The notes under the pieces are model-generated. The model had not been told where the DNA came from. It saw only the letters and a program-made list of their open reading frames with translations, and made no database searches. A DNA stretch of 64,000 nt from JAGWBD01 sp965220615 (GTDB lineage Bacteria > Chloroflexota > Anaerolineae > Aggregatilineales > Phototrophicaceae): assembly GCA_965220615.1 (NCBI GenBank), contig CBDCQL010000002.1, forward strand, positions 992,001-1,056,000. The letters run 5' to 3'. Each line of letters starts with the position of its first letter. Position 1 is the stretch's first letter. The position numbers were made by a program, and so were the translations under genes. This document shows positions 16,766 through 25,568 of this stretch, in pieces.

Positions 16766-17326
16766 TCAGTTGGAGAGCAGGCCGTCCGGCAGTTGCACGC
16801 GCAAATAGCCGTCGGCGATGCGGGTTTCGAGAATGGTCTCTGCGGTTGCGGGTATCAAAATTTCTCCAGGATCAGGGCCCTTTACAATGTAGACGTCGTT
16901 GGCGCCCGTCTCAATGATGTCCTGGATTGTTCCCAGTTCGCAACCTTCAGCTGTAATGACGCGCAACCCGATCAGTTGATACAGGTAGAATTCGCCTTCT
17001 TCCAGAGGAACGGCGTCCTCAATGGCGACCAGTACCTTGAGGTCGCGCAACAATTCGGCTGCATTGCGGTCATTCACGCCATGCAGTTTGAGCAGACCGT
17101 ACTGCTGATGCATGCGCATGTGTTCAACCCGCCAGAGCCGCGCATCCTGCGCCCCCAGGTCCGTGGCCAGGTAGATTTGTGGCAGGTTTTCGATCCGTTC
17201 CGGATAGTCCGTCAGCACCCGCACCCGCAGTTCGCCACGTAAACCGTGAGGCCGCAGAATGTGCCCCAGCAGGAGAAAGGAGGGCTCGGCCCTTTCCTCA
17301 AGGCCGGCTACAGTCGACGGCCCCAT
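16766..17326 (-). CDS. rimM: Ribosome maturation factor RimM
   Basis: Assists 30S subunit assembly and processing of the 16S rRNA precursor. The 186 residues carry the N-terminal RimM domain (LLGHILRPHGLRGELRVRVLTDYPER) and the C-terminal PRC-barrel (LYQLIGLRVITAEGCELGTI, NDVYIVKGPDPGEILIPAT). It follows the KH-domain gene by 3 bases in the common order rpsP, KH, rimM. Confidence 0.95.
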   Translation of the reverse strand: MGPSTVAGLEERAEPSFLLLGHILRPHGLRGELRVRVLTDYPERIENLPQIYLATDLGAQDARLWRVEHMRMHQQYGLLKLHGVNDRNAAELLRDLKVLVAIEDAVPLEEGEFYLYQLIGLRVITAEGCELGTIQDIIETGANDVYIVKGPDPGEILIPATAETILETRIADGYLRVQLPDGLLSN

Positions 17327-17329
17327 GGA

Positions 17330-17629
17330 TCAGGTAATCTCAAGGATGATGTGTTTGCGTTGTCTTTCACCCTGCTGGTGACGGTCGGCGACGCGCAACA
17401 GGGCACGGATCGCATTGGCGACCCGTCCCTCGCGCCCGATGACGCGGCCCATGTCCTCGGGCGCGACACGCAACTCAATGACTGTGGCCGAGTTTGTATT
17501 GCGTTGCCGTACCCTTACCTGCGACGGGTCGTTGACAAGGCTCTTGGCAATATAGCCAACGAGGTCCTCAAGATTGGTTGGCGGCCTGGACTGCTGCCGC
17601 CGTTGGCGCCAGTTTCTGCCGCCGCTCAT
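17330..17629 (-). CDS. KH-domain RNA-binding protein (KhpA/YlqC family)
   Basis: A 99-residue protein with a basic start and one KH domain: LVGYIAKSLVNDPSQVRV, then the nucleic-acid-binding GxxG loop in MGRVIGREGRVANAIR. This small KH protein is found between rpsP and rimM in many bacteria and binds RNA; in firmicutes it works with KhpB. Its ATG overlaps the rpsP stop (ATGA), so translation is coupled. Confidence 0.92.
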   Translation of the reverse strand: MSGGRNWRQRRQQSRPPTNLEDLVGYIAKSLVNDPSQVRVRQRNTNSATVIELRVAPEDMGRVIGREGRVANAIRALLRVADRHQQGERQRKHIILEIT

Positions 17630-18006
17630 GCCGGAACGTCCTGGCTCGCGGCTTCTCCTGCCGGGAAACTGGTCTTCGGGCTAACTGGTGCGGTAGCTTC
17701 GCGTTCCGCTGCCGCCTCGGCCAGCAAGGTTTCCAGTTCCTCGCCCTTGCGAAGCCGTTCGAAACGCCCCATGGTGCCCGTGATTGTGAAGATCTTGCGG
17801 ACCCGGTCGCTCGGATGCGCGCCAACGCCCAGCCAGTAGAGGGCGCGTTCCTCGTTGACTACGTTGGTGTTGGGACGTGTCCGCGGGTTGTAATGGCCGA
17901 TCATTTCAATGAAACGACCGTTGCGCGGGCTGCGCTGGTCAGCCACGACGATGCGGTAACTTGGTTGCTTGCGAAGCCCTGTGCGACGCAGACGAATACG
18001 AACCAT
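17626..18006 (-). CDS. rpsP: 30S ribosomal protein S16
   Basis: The N-terminus MVRIRLRRTGLRKQPSYRIV and the body GRFIEMIGHYNPRT...ERALYWLGVGAHPSDRVRKI are typical of S16. It is 126 residues long, with an extra C-terminal tail of about 40 residues that is rich in alanine and acidic residues. The ATG at 18006 has GGAGAGAG upstream; the longer frame to 18060 is not needed. It heads the housekeeping operon rpsP-KH-rimM-dprA-manC-topA. Confidence 0.95.
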   Translation of the reverse strand: MVRIRLRRTGLRKQPSYRIVVADQRSPRNGRFIEMIGHYNPRTRPNTNVVNEERALYWLGVGAHPSDRVRKIFTITGTMGRFERLRKGEELETLLAEAAAEREATAPVSPKTSFPAGEAASQDVPA

Positions 18007-18104
18007 TCGACTCTCTCCTTGTGTTTGACACTCCCATGCGCCCTCATGGCGGGGAGCCACTGTCTACGAAAAAACGTGACATGGTGACAGTTGGGGAAGG
18101 GGAG

Positions 18105-19445
18105 TCAACCCTGGCCCATCGCCTGCGGCAACGCGCCGGGCATCTTGAGTCGCCCGCGTCTCATTTGCCGCATCAGCTTGCGCATGTCACGGTGTTGCCT
18201 GACAACCTGATTAACATCACTGACCTGCAGGCCGCTGCCACGCGCGATGCGTTTGCGACGGCTCGCATTTAACAGTTTGGGACGGGCCCGTTCCTGCGGC
18301 GTCATCGAGAGGATGATAGCCTCCACCTTGCGCAGGTTGTGCTCCATTTCTTCCTGGTCAACCTGCTCCTGCAGGCGGCCCATCCCTGGCACCATGTTGA
18401 GCAACTGTCCCAACGGGCCCATCTTGCGAACCCGCCGCAGATTCTCCAGAAATTCCTGCAGGGTGAATTCATCCCTGAGCATCTTTTCCTGCAGGTCTTG
18501 CGCCTCGGCCTCGTCAAACTCATCCTGCGCCCGCTCTATCAAGGTAAGGACATCGCCCATGCCGAGTATGCGCGATGCCAGGCGGTCCGGGTGGAACACT
18601 TCGAAGCCGTCGATCTTCTCCCCGGTGGACAAAAACTTCACCGGTACGCCGGTGACTGCGCGCATGGAGATCGCAGCGCCGCCGCGCGCGTCGCCGTCAA
18701 CCTTGGTCAGGATGAGACCGGTTATGCCGACTTTCTCGTTGAATCCCTTCGCAATGTTTACGGCTTCCTGGCCCGTCATGGCGTCAGCGACCAGCAGGAT
18801 TTCGGCGGGTGAGGTCCGTCTCTTGATCTCCTGCAACTCGGCCATCAGGTCGTCGTTGATTTGCAGACGGCCCGCCGTATCCAGAATCACCACGTCGGCG
18901 TCCTTGTCCGCCGCCGCCTTGAGGCTGTGCGCGGCGATGCTCGCCGGGTTGACACCGACGCCCTCTTCGAAATACGGCACGTCGACCTGTCTGGCCAGCG
19001 TCACCAACTGATCAACCGCGGCCGGCCGCACCGTGTCGCAGGCGACCATCATGGGCGAGCGTCCATCACGCCTCAACTGCACCGCGAGCTTTGCCGCCGT
19101 CGTGGTCTTGCCGGTGCCCTGCAGCCCTACCAACATGATGGCGTGCGGTTTCACGCTGCCACGGAAATCGAGCCGGCCCGGTTCGCCAAGTGTAGTGATC
19201 AGTTCCTCGTGAACGATCTTCAACACCATTTGCCCGGGCTTAAGGCTGCGCAGAATCTCCGCGCCTTGGGCGCGCTCACGGACACGGCGGACAAATGACT
19301 TGACGATTGGCAGGGATACGTCGGCCTCCAGCAGGGCGATGCGCACCTCGCGCATGACCTCGCTGACGTCCCGCTCGGTCAGATGTCCGGACCTGCCAAG
19401 GCGATCTACTGTGGCCTGAAGCCGTTTGCTGAGGCTCTCAAACAT
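18105..19445 (-). CDS. ffh: Signal recognition particle GTPase Ffh
   Basis: Recognises signal sequences on nascent chains together with 4.5S RNA and delivers ribosomes to FtsY. The 446 residues show the N domain helices, the G domain (GLQGTGKTTTAAKLA at about 107-121, DTAGRLQ, TKVDGDARGGAA) and the methionine-rich M domain from about residue 300 (LGQLLNMVPGMGRL, RRKRIARGSGLQVSDVN, MRKLMRQMRRGRLKMPG). It lies 98 bases upstream of rpsP, with its own TTGACG/TAGAAT promoter, and may also feed the rpsP operon, as I see no terminator between. Confidence 0.96.
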   Translation of the reverse strand: MFESLSKRLQATVDRLGRSGHLTERDVSEVMREVRIALLEADVSLPIVKSFVRRVRERAQGAEILRSLKPGQMVLKIVHEELITTLGEPGRLDFRGSVKPHAIMLVGLQGTGKTTTAAKLAVQLRRDGRSPMMVACDTVRPAAVDQLVTLARQVDVPYFEEGVGVNPASIAAHSLKAAADKDADVVILDTAGRLQINDDLMAELQEIKRRTSPAEILLVADAMTGQEAVNIAKGFNEKVGITGLILTKVDGDARGGAAISMRAVTGVPVKFLSTGEKIDGFEVFHPDRLASRILGMGDVLTLIERAQDEFDEAEAQDLQEKMLRDEFTLQEFLENLRRVRKMGPLGQLLNMVPGMGRLQEQVDQEEMEHNLRKVEAIILSMTPQERARPKLLNASRRKRIARGSGLQVSDVNQVVRQHRDMRKLMRQMRRGRLKMPGALPQAMGQG

Positions 19446-19492
19446 GCCTGTGCGCTAAACCGTTCTCCACCAGGTTCACGGGACCCGGCTGC

Positions 19493-19521
19493 ATTCTAGT
19501 GTCGCGCCCTGCTGACGTCAA
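19493..19521 (-). promoter_or_regulatory. Sigma-70-type promoter for ffh
   Basis: TTGACG (19521-19516), 17 bases, TAGAAT (19498-19493) on the minus strand. It predicts a start near 19486 and a 40-base leader. It is identical in both hexamers and spacing to the promoter at 10104-10132. Confidence 0.65.
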
Positions 19522-19534
19522 CGGGGCAGTGTGT

Positions 19535-20035
19535 TCATGCCTCTCGGCGGAAATGGCGGTAGGCGCGATTGTGATAGACGAGCGGCCAGGCTGGGTCTTC
19601 CCGGCGACCGGTTGCCAATACCTCCCCGATGATGACGTGATGGGTGGCGCCATCATGCATACCGAAGACGCGGCAGTCCATCCAGGCAATGGCTTCCTTC
19701 AGCAAGGGCGATCCGGTCTCGGCGACGAAGGTTGGCACGGTATCGATACGGTCGACGCCAGGCGGCACATCGGTATAGCCGGCAAACAGAGAGGAATATT
19801 CTTCCTGTTCCTCACCCAGAATAGAGACCCCGAAGCAGGCGCTTTGCTGCAGGAGCAGACTGGTCCCGGCTTCCTTGTGCAGGCAAACCAGAATCAGCGG
19901 CGGCTCCAGCGAAATTGAAGTGAAGGAACTGGCCGTCATGCCCGCGCTTTTTCCGGCATGCCTGGTCGTGACTACCGTGACGCCGCAGGCCCACAGGCGC
20001 ATGCTGCGGCGCATCGCTTCGGAAATGTTGTCCAT
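19535..20035 (-). CDS. Flavin reductase-like domain protein (HpaC type)
   Basis: 166 residues of the flavin reductase-like/FMN-binding split-barrel family: MRLWACGVTVVTTRHAGKSAGMTASSF and SISLEPPLILVCLHKEA are the FMN-binding signature, with DGATHHVIIGEVL near the end. Such proteins supply reduced flavin to monooxygenases or act as FMN oxidoreductases. The frame stays open upstream to 20146, but the ATG at 20035 matches family N-termini and a TATACT box (20074-20069) lies before it. No partner oxygenase is adjacent, so the electron acceptor is unknown. Confidence 0.8.
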   Translation of the reverse strand: MDNISEAMRRSMRLWACGVTVVTTRHAGKSAGMTASSFTSISLEPPLILVCLHKEAGTSLLLQQSACFGVSILGEEQEEYSSLFAGYTDVPPGVDRIDTVPTFVAETGSPLLKEAIAWMDCRVFGMHDGATHHVIIGEVLATGRREDPAWPLVYHNRAYRHFRREA

Positions 20036-20170
20036 TTGATATTGTGTTCCCTTGCCAAAAGCATCATGAGTATAGACGATTGGCCGACCTTTGGCAGGTC
20101 TGCATTGTGGCCGGTAACCTGCGCGGGTAAAGTCTGTACTGGCCATCTTCAGACGTCAGGACGGGGTTGC

Positions 20171-21262
20171 ATGAGCGCTGCAAATGAAAACGAACTACTT
20201 TTGCTTGCGGGCAGTTACACGAGGCAGATGCCCGATGCGGTCGGTCGCGGGCAAGGCATCTATTCCTGCAGGTTCGATACGAAAAGTGGCGCACTGCGGG
20301 TCGACAGTGTCCTGAAGGGAATTGCCGACCCGACATATCTCGCCGTCGATGCCAAACGCAGGCGCGTGTATGCCATCGCCTCCGGGGCCGACGACGGTGA
20401 TGGAAACACGGCAGCCGTCTGCGCCCTTGCGCTCGATCCCTCCGAAGGGGCTCTTTCCCTGCTGAACTGTGAACCGGTGGCGAGCGTGGGAGCGTGTCAC
20501 GTCTGGACGAATGGCGATCATGCGCTGGTCGCCTGCTATGCAGGAGGGAGCGTGGCTGCCCTGCCATTGCGCGACGATGGCGGTCTGCTTCCGACCAGTA
20601 GCCTGGTGCAGCACGAAGGCACGACGCGGGTCAATCCGTCTCGTCAGGATGGGCCCCGCGCCCACTGCATCGTGCCCGATCCATCAGGGAGATTTTTCCT
20701 CGTTGCCGACCTGGGCAAGGACGAGGTCATCATCTATCGACTTGAGGATGGCATTCTGGTGCCACACGGGCAGGTCATGTCTGCGCCAGGTGACGGCCCG
20801 CGTCATCTGGCGTTTCATCCGGACGAACGGCATGTCTTCGTGGTCAACGAGCTGTCCTGTAGTGTGACTGTGTACCGTTTCGACCCCGAGGCCGGTGAAC
20901 TCACGCGTCTGGGCACGCTGTCCACGCTGCCCCTCAATTACATGGGCTTCAACACCTGCGCCGCCATTCACGTGCATCCACAGGGTCGATTTGTATACGC
21001 CTCCAACCGTGGGCATGACAGCATCGCCGTCTTCGAGTTCGATGCCGAAAGCGAATCCCTTGTGCAACGTTCGATCCATGCCAGCGGCGGTCGAACGCCA
21101 CGCGACTTCACCCTGAGCCCTGACGGAACCTGGTTGCTGGCGGCCCACCAGGATTCAGCCAACATCACCAGCTTCCGCGTCGATGCTGACACCGGGGCCC
21201 TGGAAGCGACGGGGCAGGAACTGGAGTTGCCTGCCGTGGTCTGTCTGAAATGGGCTGTGTGA
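20171..21262 (+). CDS. Lactonase-family seven-bladed propeller (6-phosphogluconolactonase YbhE type)
   Basis: 363 residues of the YbhE/Pgl lactonase family, which hydrolyses 6-phosphogluconolactone or related sugar lactones. Typical segments are LLLAGSYTRQMPDAVGRGQG at the N-terminus, ARGPRAHCIVPDPSG-like QDGPRAHCIVPDPSGRFFL, PGDGPRHLAFHPDERHVFVV, NTCAAIHVHPQGRFVYASNR and SGGRTPRDFTLSPDGTWLLA. GGACGGGG lies 4 bases before the ATG. The longer open frame back to 19958 overlaps the divergent reductase and is not favoured. It converges on the sulfatase, 13 bases apart. Whether the substrate is phosphogluconolactone or another lactone is not visible. Confidence 0.85.
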   Translation: MSAANENELLLLAGSYTRQMPDAVGRGQGIYSCRFDTKSGALRVDSVLKGIADPTYLAVDAKRRRVYAIASGADDGDGNTAAVCALALDPSEGALSLLNCEPVASVGACHVWTNGDHALVACYAGGSVAALPLRDDGGLLPTSSLVQHEGTTRVNPSRQDGPRAHCIVPDPSGRFFLVADLGKDEVIIYRLEDGILVPHGQVMSAPGDGPRHLAFHPDERHVFVVNELSCSVTVYRFDPEAGELTRLGTLSTLPLNYMGFNTCAAIHVHPQGRFVYASNRGHDSIAVFEFDAESESLVQRSIHASGGRTPRDFTLSPDGTWLLAAHQDSANITSFRVDADTGALEATGQELELPAVVCLKWAV

Positions 21263-21275
21263 CGAAACTGAATCC

Positions 21276-22709
21276 CTAACGCCACTCTTGCAGGCGGTCA
21301 CGCGTCTGCAAACCGCTTTGAATCCGCCAGTCCAGCAGGGCGGTCAGCAGTTCAGCTTTGGTCCCTGCCACGGAAGGATCGTCCCAAAGATTGTAAAACT
21401 CGTCGGGGTCCTGGCGCAGGTTGAAGAGTTGGCCTTCGACCGAATCCTGAAAGTGCACGAGCTTCCAGTTCCGGCTGCGCACCATCGTCATGTAGGGGCC
21501 TTCGTAGATGCCGTCGGCCGGGTGCTCGGCGTAAACCAGTTCACGTGGCTGCCAGTCCGGCAAGGTGTCGGCATTCAGGGCCGGCAACAGTGACTCCGCC
21601 TGCATGTCCGGCGGCGCAGGGACGCCGGCGAGGTCCAGAATCGTACGTCCGACGTCCATCAACTGGCACATGCCGAGTACGCGTTGCCCCGCGTCCACCC
21701 GGCCCGGCGAACAAAAGATGAGGGGCACCCGCACAACGGTGTCGTACATCGTCCACTTCTGACTGTGACCGTGGTCGGTCAGACAGTCGCCGTGGTCGGA
21801 AGTGAAGATCACGACCGTGTTCTCAAGGTAACCCTGCTCGTCCAGCGTGCGTAGCAACTGGCCGATCTTTTCGTCGATCATCGTGACGTTGGCGAGATAG
21901 TAGGCCCGTTGCCGGTGACGCTGTTCCTGCGTTGGCTCCGGCAGATGAACGACGGCGTCATGATCGATCTTGAAGTTGTGCTCGCGCATTTGCCTGAATG
22001 GGCCCGGCTGTCCACCCAGGTCCTCATGCAAAACGTCCTGCAGGGGCAGTTCCCGTTCGAGATAGGGCTCGGCGCTGGAAGGCAGCGGATCATAGGGCGG
22101 GTGGGGGCCCGGGAAGCCAATTTGCATGAAAAGCGGCTGCGTCCGGGGATAGGACTCAAGCCACCAGCGGGCCATGTCGCCGACGAAAACATCCGGGTGC
22201 AGGTCCGCGGGCAATTTCCAGTCGAACGCGCCCAGACTTTCGCGGTAATCCGGCAACTGCCGGTACAGTTCGCGACCTGGCTTGACCTCGCCCCGAATGC
22301 GCAGGGCCTTGTCCCATTCGTCAAAGTAGTAACGTCCCTCAAGATAGCGGTCCTTGTTTTCCACGACGTAACGTTCGTGAAAGCCCAGGGGAGTCTCGTA
22401 GGGAAAGGTGTGCATCTTGCCGATATTGACGCAGTGGTAGCCGCTGTCCGCCAGGCGACCAACCCAGGAGCGTCGCCATGGGTCGGCGTTTTGCAGGACG
22501 CCGGTCACGTGCGGCCAGTATCCAGTGAACAGGCTGGCGCGGGCGGGCGCGCAGGATGGCGCGGTGATGAAGCAATTGTCGAAGGAGGCGCCGTTTTCGA
22601 CCAGCTTGTCCAGATTGGGGGTGTCCACCCAGGGGAAGCCCAGCGCGCCAATGCTGTCGTAGCGCTGCTGGTCCGTGATGATGAAGATGATATTGGGTTG
22701 TTCGGCCAC
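21276..22709 (-). CDS. Sulfatase (formylglycine-dependent, alkaline phosphatase superfamily)
   Basis: Hydrolyses sulfate esters. About 477 residues from a GTG at 22709, chosen because GGGGGAGG lies just before it and the metal-binding strand (NIIFIITDQQRYDSIG) follows at once. The catalytic signature C-A-P-A-R within APSCAPARASLFTG gives the cysteine that is converted to formylglycine. Further family features are TSDHGDCLTDHG and the C-terminal DEFYNLWDDPS. No signal peptide is seen, so it is probably cytoplasmic and acts on imported sulfate esters. It is the last gene of the cysH operon, 19 bases after the unknown gene, which fits a role in freeing sulfate for assimilation. The exact substrate is unknown. 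Confidence 0.88.
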   Translation of the reverse strand: MAEQPNIIFIITDQQRYDSIGALGFPWVDTPNLDKLVENGASFDNCFITAPSCAPARASLFTGYWPHVTGVLQNADPWRRSWVGRLADSGYHCVNIGKMHTFPYETPLGFHERYVVENKDRYLEGRYYFDEWDKALRIRGEVKPGRELYRQLPDYRESLGAFDWKLPADLHPDVFVGDMARWWLESYPRTQPLFMQIGFPGPHPPYDPLPSSAEPYLERELPLQDVLHEDLGGQPGPFRQMREHNFKIDHDAVVHLPEPTQEQRHRQRAYYLANVTMIDEKIGQLLRTLDEQGYLENTVVIFTSDHGDCLTDHGHSQKWTMYDTVVRVPLIFCSPGRVDAGQRVLGMCQLMDVGRTILDLAGVPAPPDMQAESLLPALNADTLPDWQPRELVYAEHPADGIYEGPYMTMVRSRNWKLVHFQDSVEGQLFNLRQDPDEFYNLWDDPSVAGTKAELLTALLDWRIQSGLQTRDRLQEWR

Positions 22710-22728
22710 TGCCTCCCCCGGCAACTGC

Positions 22729-23310
22729 TCAGGACACGCTTGCAGTGGCCGTGCGACCCAGGAGCCCGGCCAGGCTGTGCTCACCGGCCGCGTTGACCGA
22801 GACGGCGAGGCTTTCGCGCGGGTCATCATGGACCCGGTCCAGGCTGGCATCGCCGTAAAGGCGGTAGGCAAACAGAGCCAGTTCCCCTCGTCGGGACGCG
22901 AAGGCCTCCGGCGTGTTGGGCGCCCGCAAACGATCCGAGAGAATCACCCGCGTCTGACGCAGATCCAGCTGCAGGCCGGGCAGGCTGTCTTCTCGCTGCA
23001 ACAACTCCGCCGCCAACAGGCACTGCCGCACGCAGGCCAGGAGGCCATCAGAGAGAGTCGGGGCATGCTCGCGTTTGCGCATGTAGAGAATTCCGGGCCG
23101 CCCTTCAGCGAAATCGACGCTGAGATCTCCCTCATTGCAGATAAGCATGATTCCGGGGCCGTGATGCACGTGACTGTAATCCGCCACGTCGATCAGCAGG
23201 CCGGGCAACTGTCGCCGTTGAATCCAGCCCTGCATAATCGGAATCAGGGCTGCAGGGTCCGGGTCGCATCCCTCTTCCAGGAAGAGCTTCGTGCCAATCC
23301 GTTGCAGCAT
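22729..23310 (-). CDS. Unknown protein encoded between sulfite reductase and sulfatase
   Basis: 193 residues, soluble, and not a family I recognise with confidence. Visible features are a hydrophobic-alternating N-terminal half (LPGLLIDVADYSHVHHGPGIMLICNEG), DFAEGRPGILYMRKR, and a helical middle (LLACVRQCLLAAELLQRED). The C-terminal third (DRLRAPNTPEAFASRRGELALFAYRLYGDASL) looks like a small alpha/beta domain. It begins 2 bases after the sulfite reductase stop, so it is tightly tied to that gene. A role in handling or assembly of the reductase is a guess from position only. Confidence 0.65.
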   Translation of the reverse strand: MLQRIGTKLFLEEGCDPDPAALIPIMQGWIQRRQLPGLLIDVADYSHVHHGPGIMLICNEGDLSVDFAEGRPGILYMRKREHAPTLSDGLLACVRQCLLAAELLQREDSLPGLQLDLRQTRVILSDRLRAPNTPEAFASRRGELALFAYRLYGDASLDRVHDDPRESLAVSVNAAGEHSLAGLLGRTATASVS

Positions 23311-23312
23311 GG

Positions 23313-25568
23313 TCAGGCCGGATTCACGATGACGCCGTTGACGCGGGCTTCGGCACTATGTGTGGCCTCGATAAAGAGTTGCGCTTCCTCTATTCGCTGA
23401 CGCGCTTCCCGCTCGCCGTTGCGTGCAGGTGGGCTGGCATGACGCGCAAACAGATAGCGGGCGAACTTGCCCTTCGCGAAACGATCAAAGAACAACTCGG
23501 TATCGTAGAAGCGCGTGCGGAACTCGCTCACGATGTCGTCGGCTTCCAGGCTGACATCGAGATATTGCGTGCGAACCAGGGCTCGCGCCGCCATAAGCAT
23601 GGCCTGGTAACTGCGTCCCTCGGCCTGTCGATAGTCGCCCTCATCCAGCGCCAGCAACGCATCGAAGTGCTCGGACTCGGCCTTTGAGATCTCAATGGAA
23701 AACAGCGAGACGACTTCGCCGGCGCATTCGCCAACCCCGATGTCGCCAATGGAGTAGCTGCGCGAATCGCCCCAGTCCAGAAACAGGTCAGGTTTCTCCT
23801 CGTAGGTGGGCAGTTTGGTCCACTGCTGGAACATGGCGCGAACTTCCTTGCGCCCGAGTCGGCGAACCCAACTCTGGAAACTTTCGCCCCGTTCCCGCTC
23901 GGCAACGTAGCGGTCGGTCAGGGCGTCCAGCACCTCGGGCACAGACTTGGCTGGCACGGCCGTCATGGCCAGGCCGAAACTGCCGGCGTTTTCGTCCCAC
24001 TGGCCGCCGAGCACCACCTGGAAGTGAGGTACCTTGTGGTTGCCGGAGCGACGACTGTTGCCGAAGAAGCCGATGTCGGCGACATGGTGTTGGCCGCAGG
24101 AGTTGAAGCAGCCACTGATCTTGATCTTGAGGTCCTTGACCGCGTCCGGCATGGTCGCGTTGCGCACCGCCAGGCGTTGGCGCAATTCGGCGGCCAGCCC
24201 TCTTGAGGAGGCAATTCCCAGCTTGCAAGTGTCCGTGCCGGGGCAGGCCGTGATATCGACGATGGTGCCGGCGCCGGCATCGCCAAGACCAACGGCCTGC
24301 AGGGCGCTGTACAGGGCCGGCAGGTCCGCATCCGGCACCCAGCGCAGCACAATGTTTTGTTCTACCGTCGTGCGAACGTTGTCGCTGACGTACTCGCGCG
24401 CGATGTCCGCCAGCTGCCGCATCTGCCAGGACGTGATGTCGCCCAGGGGCAGGTTAACCGTGATGACGCTGTAACCGGGCTGTCGCTGGCGATAGACGTT
24501 TGTCCGGTACCACTCGTCGAATCCGGCCGGACGTTTGCTGCCGTTGAGCGCCATGCCCGCCCTGAGCGGACGTTCCCACTCCTCCGGTACGTCATCGATC
24601 CAGTCCGTCCAGGCTTCGTCGCGCGGTAGGGACTCCCGTTCCTCGCGCACCAGGCGGCGGAATTCCTCAATGCCCAGGCTCGCGACCAGGAACTTGATCC
24701 GGGCCCGGTTGCGGTTGCGTTTTTCGCCATGGCGGGCGAAAACCCGCGAGACCGCCTGGGAAATGGGCATGATCTCGTCCACTGTGGCGAATTCCTCCAG
24801 CACCTGCGCCTGATGCGGCACAGTGCCGAGCCCGCCACCTACATAGATGGTGAAGCCTCGCTCAAATTCGCCGTTCACTTCGCGGGTCCGCGCCAGGAAG
24901 CCCAGATCATGCATGTTCACCAGGGCGCAGGCGTGGTGCTCGCAGCCGGAAAAGGCCACCTTGAACTTCCGGCCGAAGTCCTGCACGTCGTCGTGCCCCA
25001 GCAGGAAGTTTGCCAGTGCGGCGGAGTAGGGCGTGACGTCGAAGGTCTGGTCGCGGCAAACGCCGGCCAGCGGGCAGGCCGTGACGTTGCGCACCGAATT
25101 GCCGCAAGCCTCGCGCGTGGTCAGGCCGACCGCCGCCAGACGCCGCATCAGGTCCGGTGTGTCGTCGATATGAATGTAGTGCAACTGGAAGTCCTGGCGG
25201 GTAGTGACGTGTAAAATGGCATCCGAGTATTCCTCGGCGAGGTCCGCAAGCGCTTCCATTTGTGCGATGGACAGACCGCCGTAGGGGACCTTGATACGCT
25301 GCATCCCGGGCGCATCCCACATCGTGTCGGGGCCCTTGGTCAGGTCGCCGGACGGGAAATCCAGTGGACGGGTCTCAATGCCGTCATGGCGCTGCCCGTT
25401 GTCATAGCGTTGACCGTAGACGCCGCGCCTCAGGCGCGTTTCGGCAAACACCTTTTCATCTAGGCGGTCCTGGCGGCGCAATTCCATCTGGCCTTCGAAA
25501 ATGTCGATTTCGTGCGACCAGTCCTGCGGCATCTGGTCCTGCAATGCGGCCTTCCAGCTTTCGCTCAT
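23313..25568 (-). CDS. sir: Ferredoxin-type sulfite/nitrite reductase with C-terminal helical extension
   Basis: Six-electron reduction of sulfite to sulfide with siroheme and a [4Fe-4S] cluster. The two ferrite-reductase half domains are evident; cluster ligands are C-x5-C in ITACPGTDTCKLG and C-x3-C in ISGCFNSCGQHH. The length is 751 residues, about 150-180 longer than common ferredoxin-dependent reductases. The excess after about residue 575 (SYSIGDIGVGECAGEVVSLF onwards) is a helical, HEPN-like domain. Placement between cysH/siroheme genes and a sulfatase indicates assimilatory sulfite reduction rather than nitrite reduction. Its ATG overlaps nothing upstream, but its first codons overlap the cobA stop by 4 bases. 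Confidence 0.9.
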   Translation of the reverse strand: MSESWKAALQDQMPQDWSHEIDIFEGQMELRRQDRLDEKVFAETRLRRGVYGQRYDNGQRHDGIETRPLDFPSGDLTKGPDTMWDAPGMQRIKVPYGGLSIAQMEALADLAEEYSDAILHVTTRQDFQLHYIHIDDTPDLMRRLAAVGLTTREACGNSVRNVTACPLAGVCRDQTFDVTPYSAALANFLLGHDDVQDFGRKFKVAFSGCEHHACALVNMHDLGFLARTREVNGEFERGFTIYVGGGLGTVPHQAQVLEEFATVDEIMPISQAVSRVFARHGEKRNRNRARIKFLVASLGIEEFRRLVREERESLPRDEAWTDWIDDVPEEWERPLRAGMALNGSKRPAGFDEWYRTNVYRQRQPGYSVITVNLPLGDITSWQMRQLADIAREYVSDNVRTTVEQNIVLRWVPDADLPALYSALQAVGLGDAGAGTIVDITACPGTDTCKLGIASSRGLAAELRQRLAVRNATMPDAVKDLKIKISGCFNSCGQHHVADIGFFGNSRRSGNHKVPHFQVVLGGQWDENAGSFGLAMTAVPAKSVPEVLDALTDRYVAERERGESFQSWVRRLGRKEVRAMFQQWTKLPTYEEKPDLFLDWGDSRSYSIGDIGVGECAGEVVSLFSIEISKAESEHFDALLALDEGDYRQAEGRSYQAMLMAARALVRTQYLDVSLEADDIVSEFRTRFYDTELFFDRFAKGKFARYLFARHASPPARNGEREARQRIEEAQLFIEATHSAEARVNGVIVNPA

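Noticed and set aside
23684..24474. Plus-strand open frames inside the sulfite reductase gene
   Set aside because: They are antisense shadows with arginine/serine-rich composition and no family motifs, while the minus-strand frame has a complete siroheme reductase.
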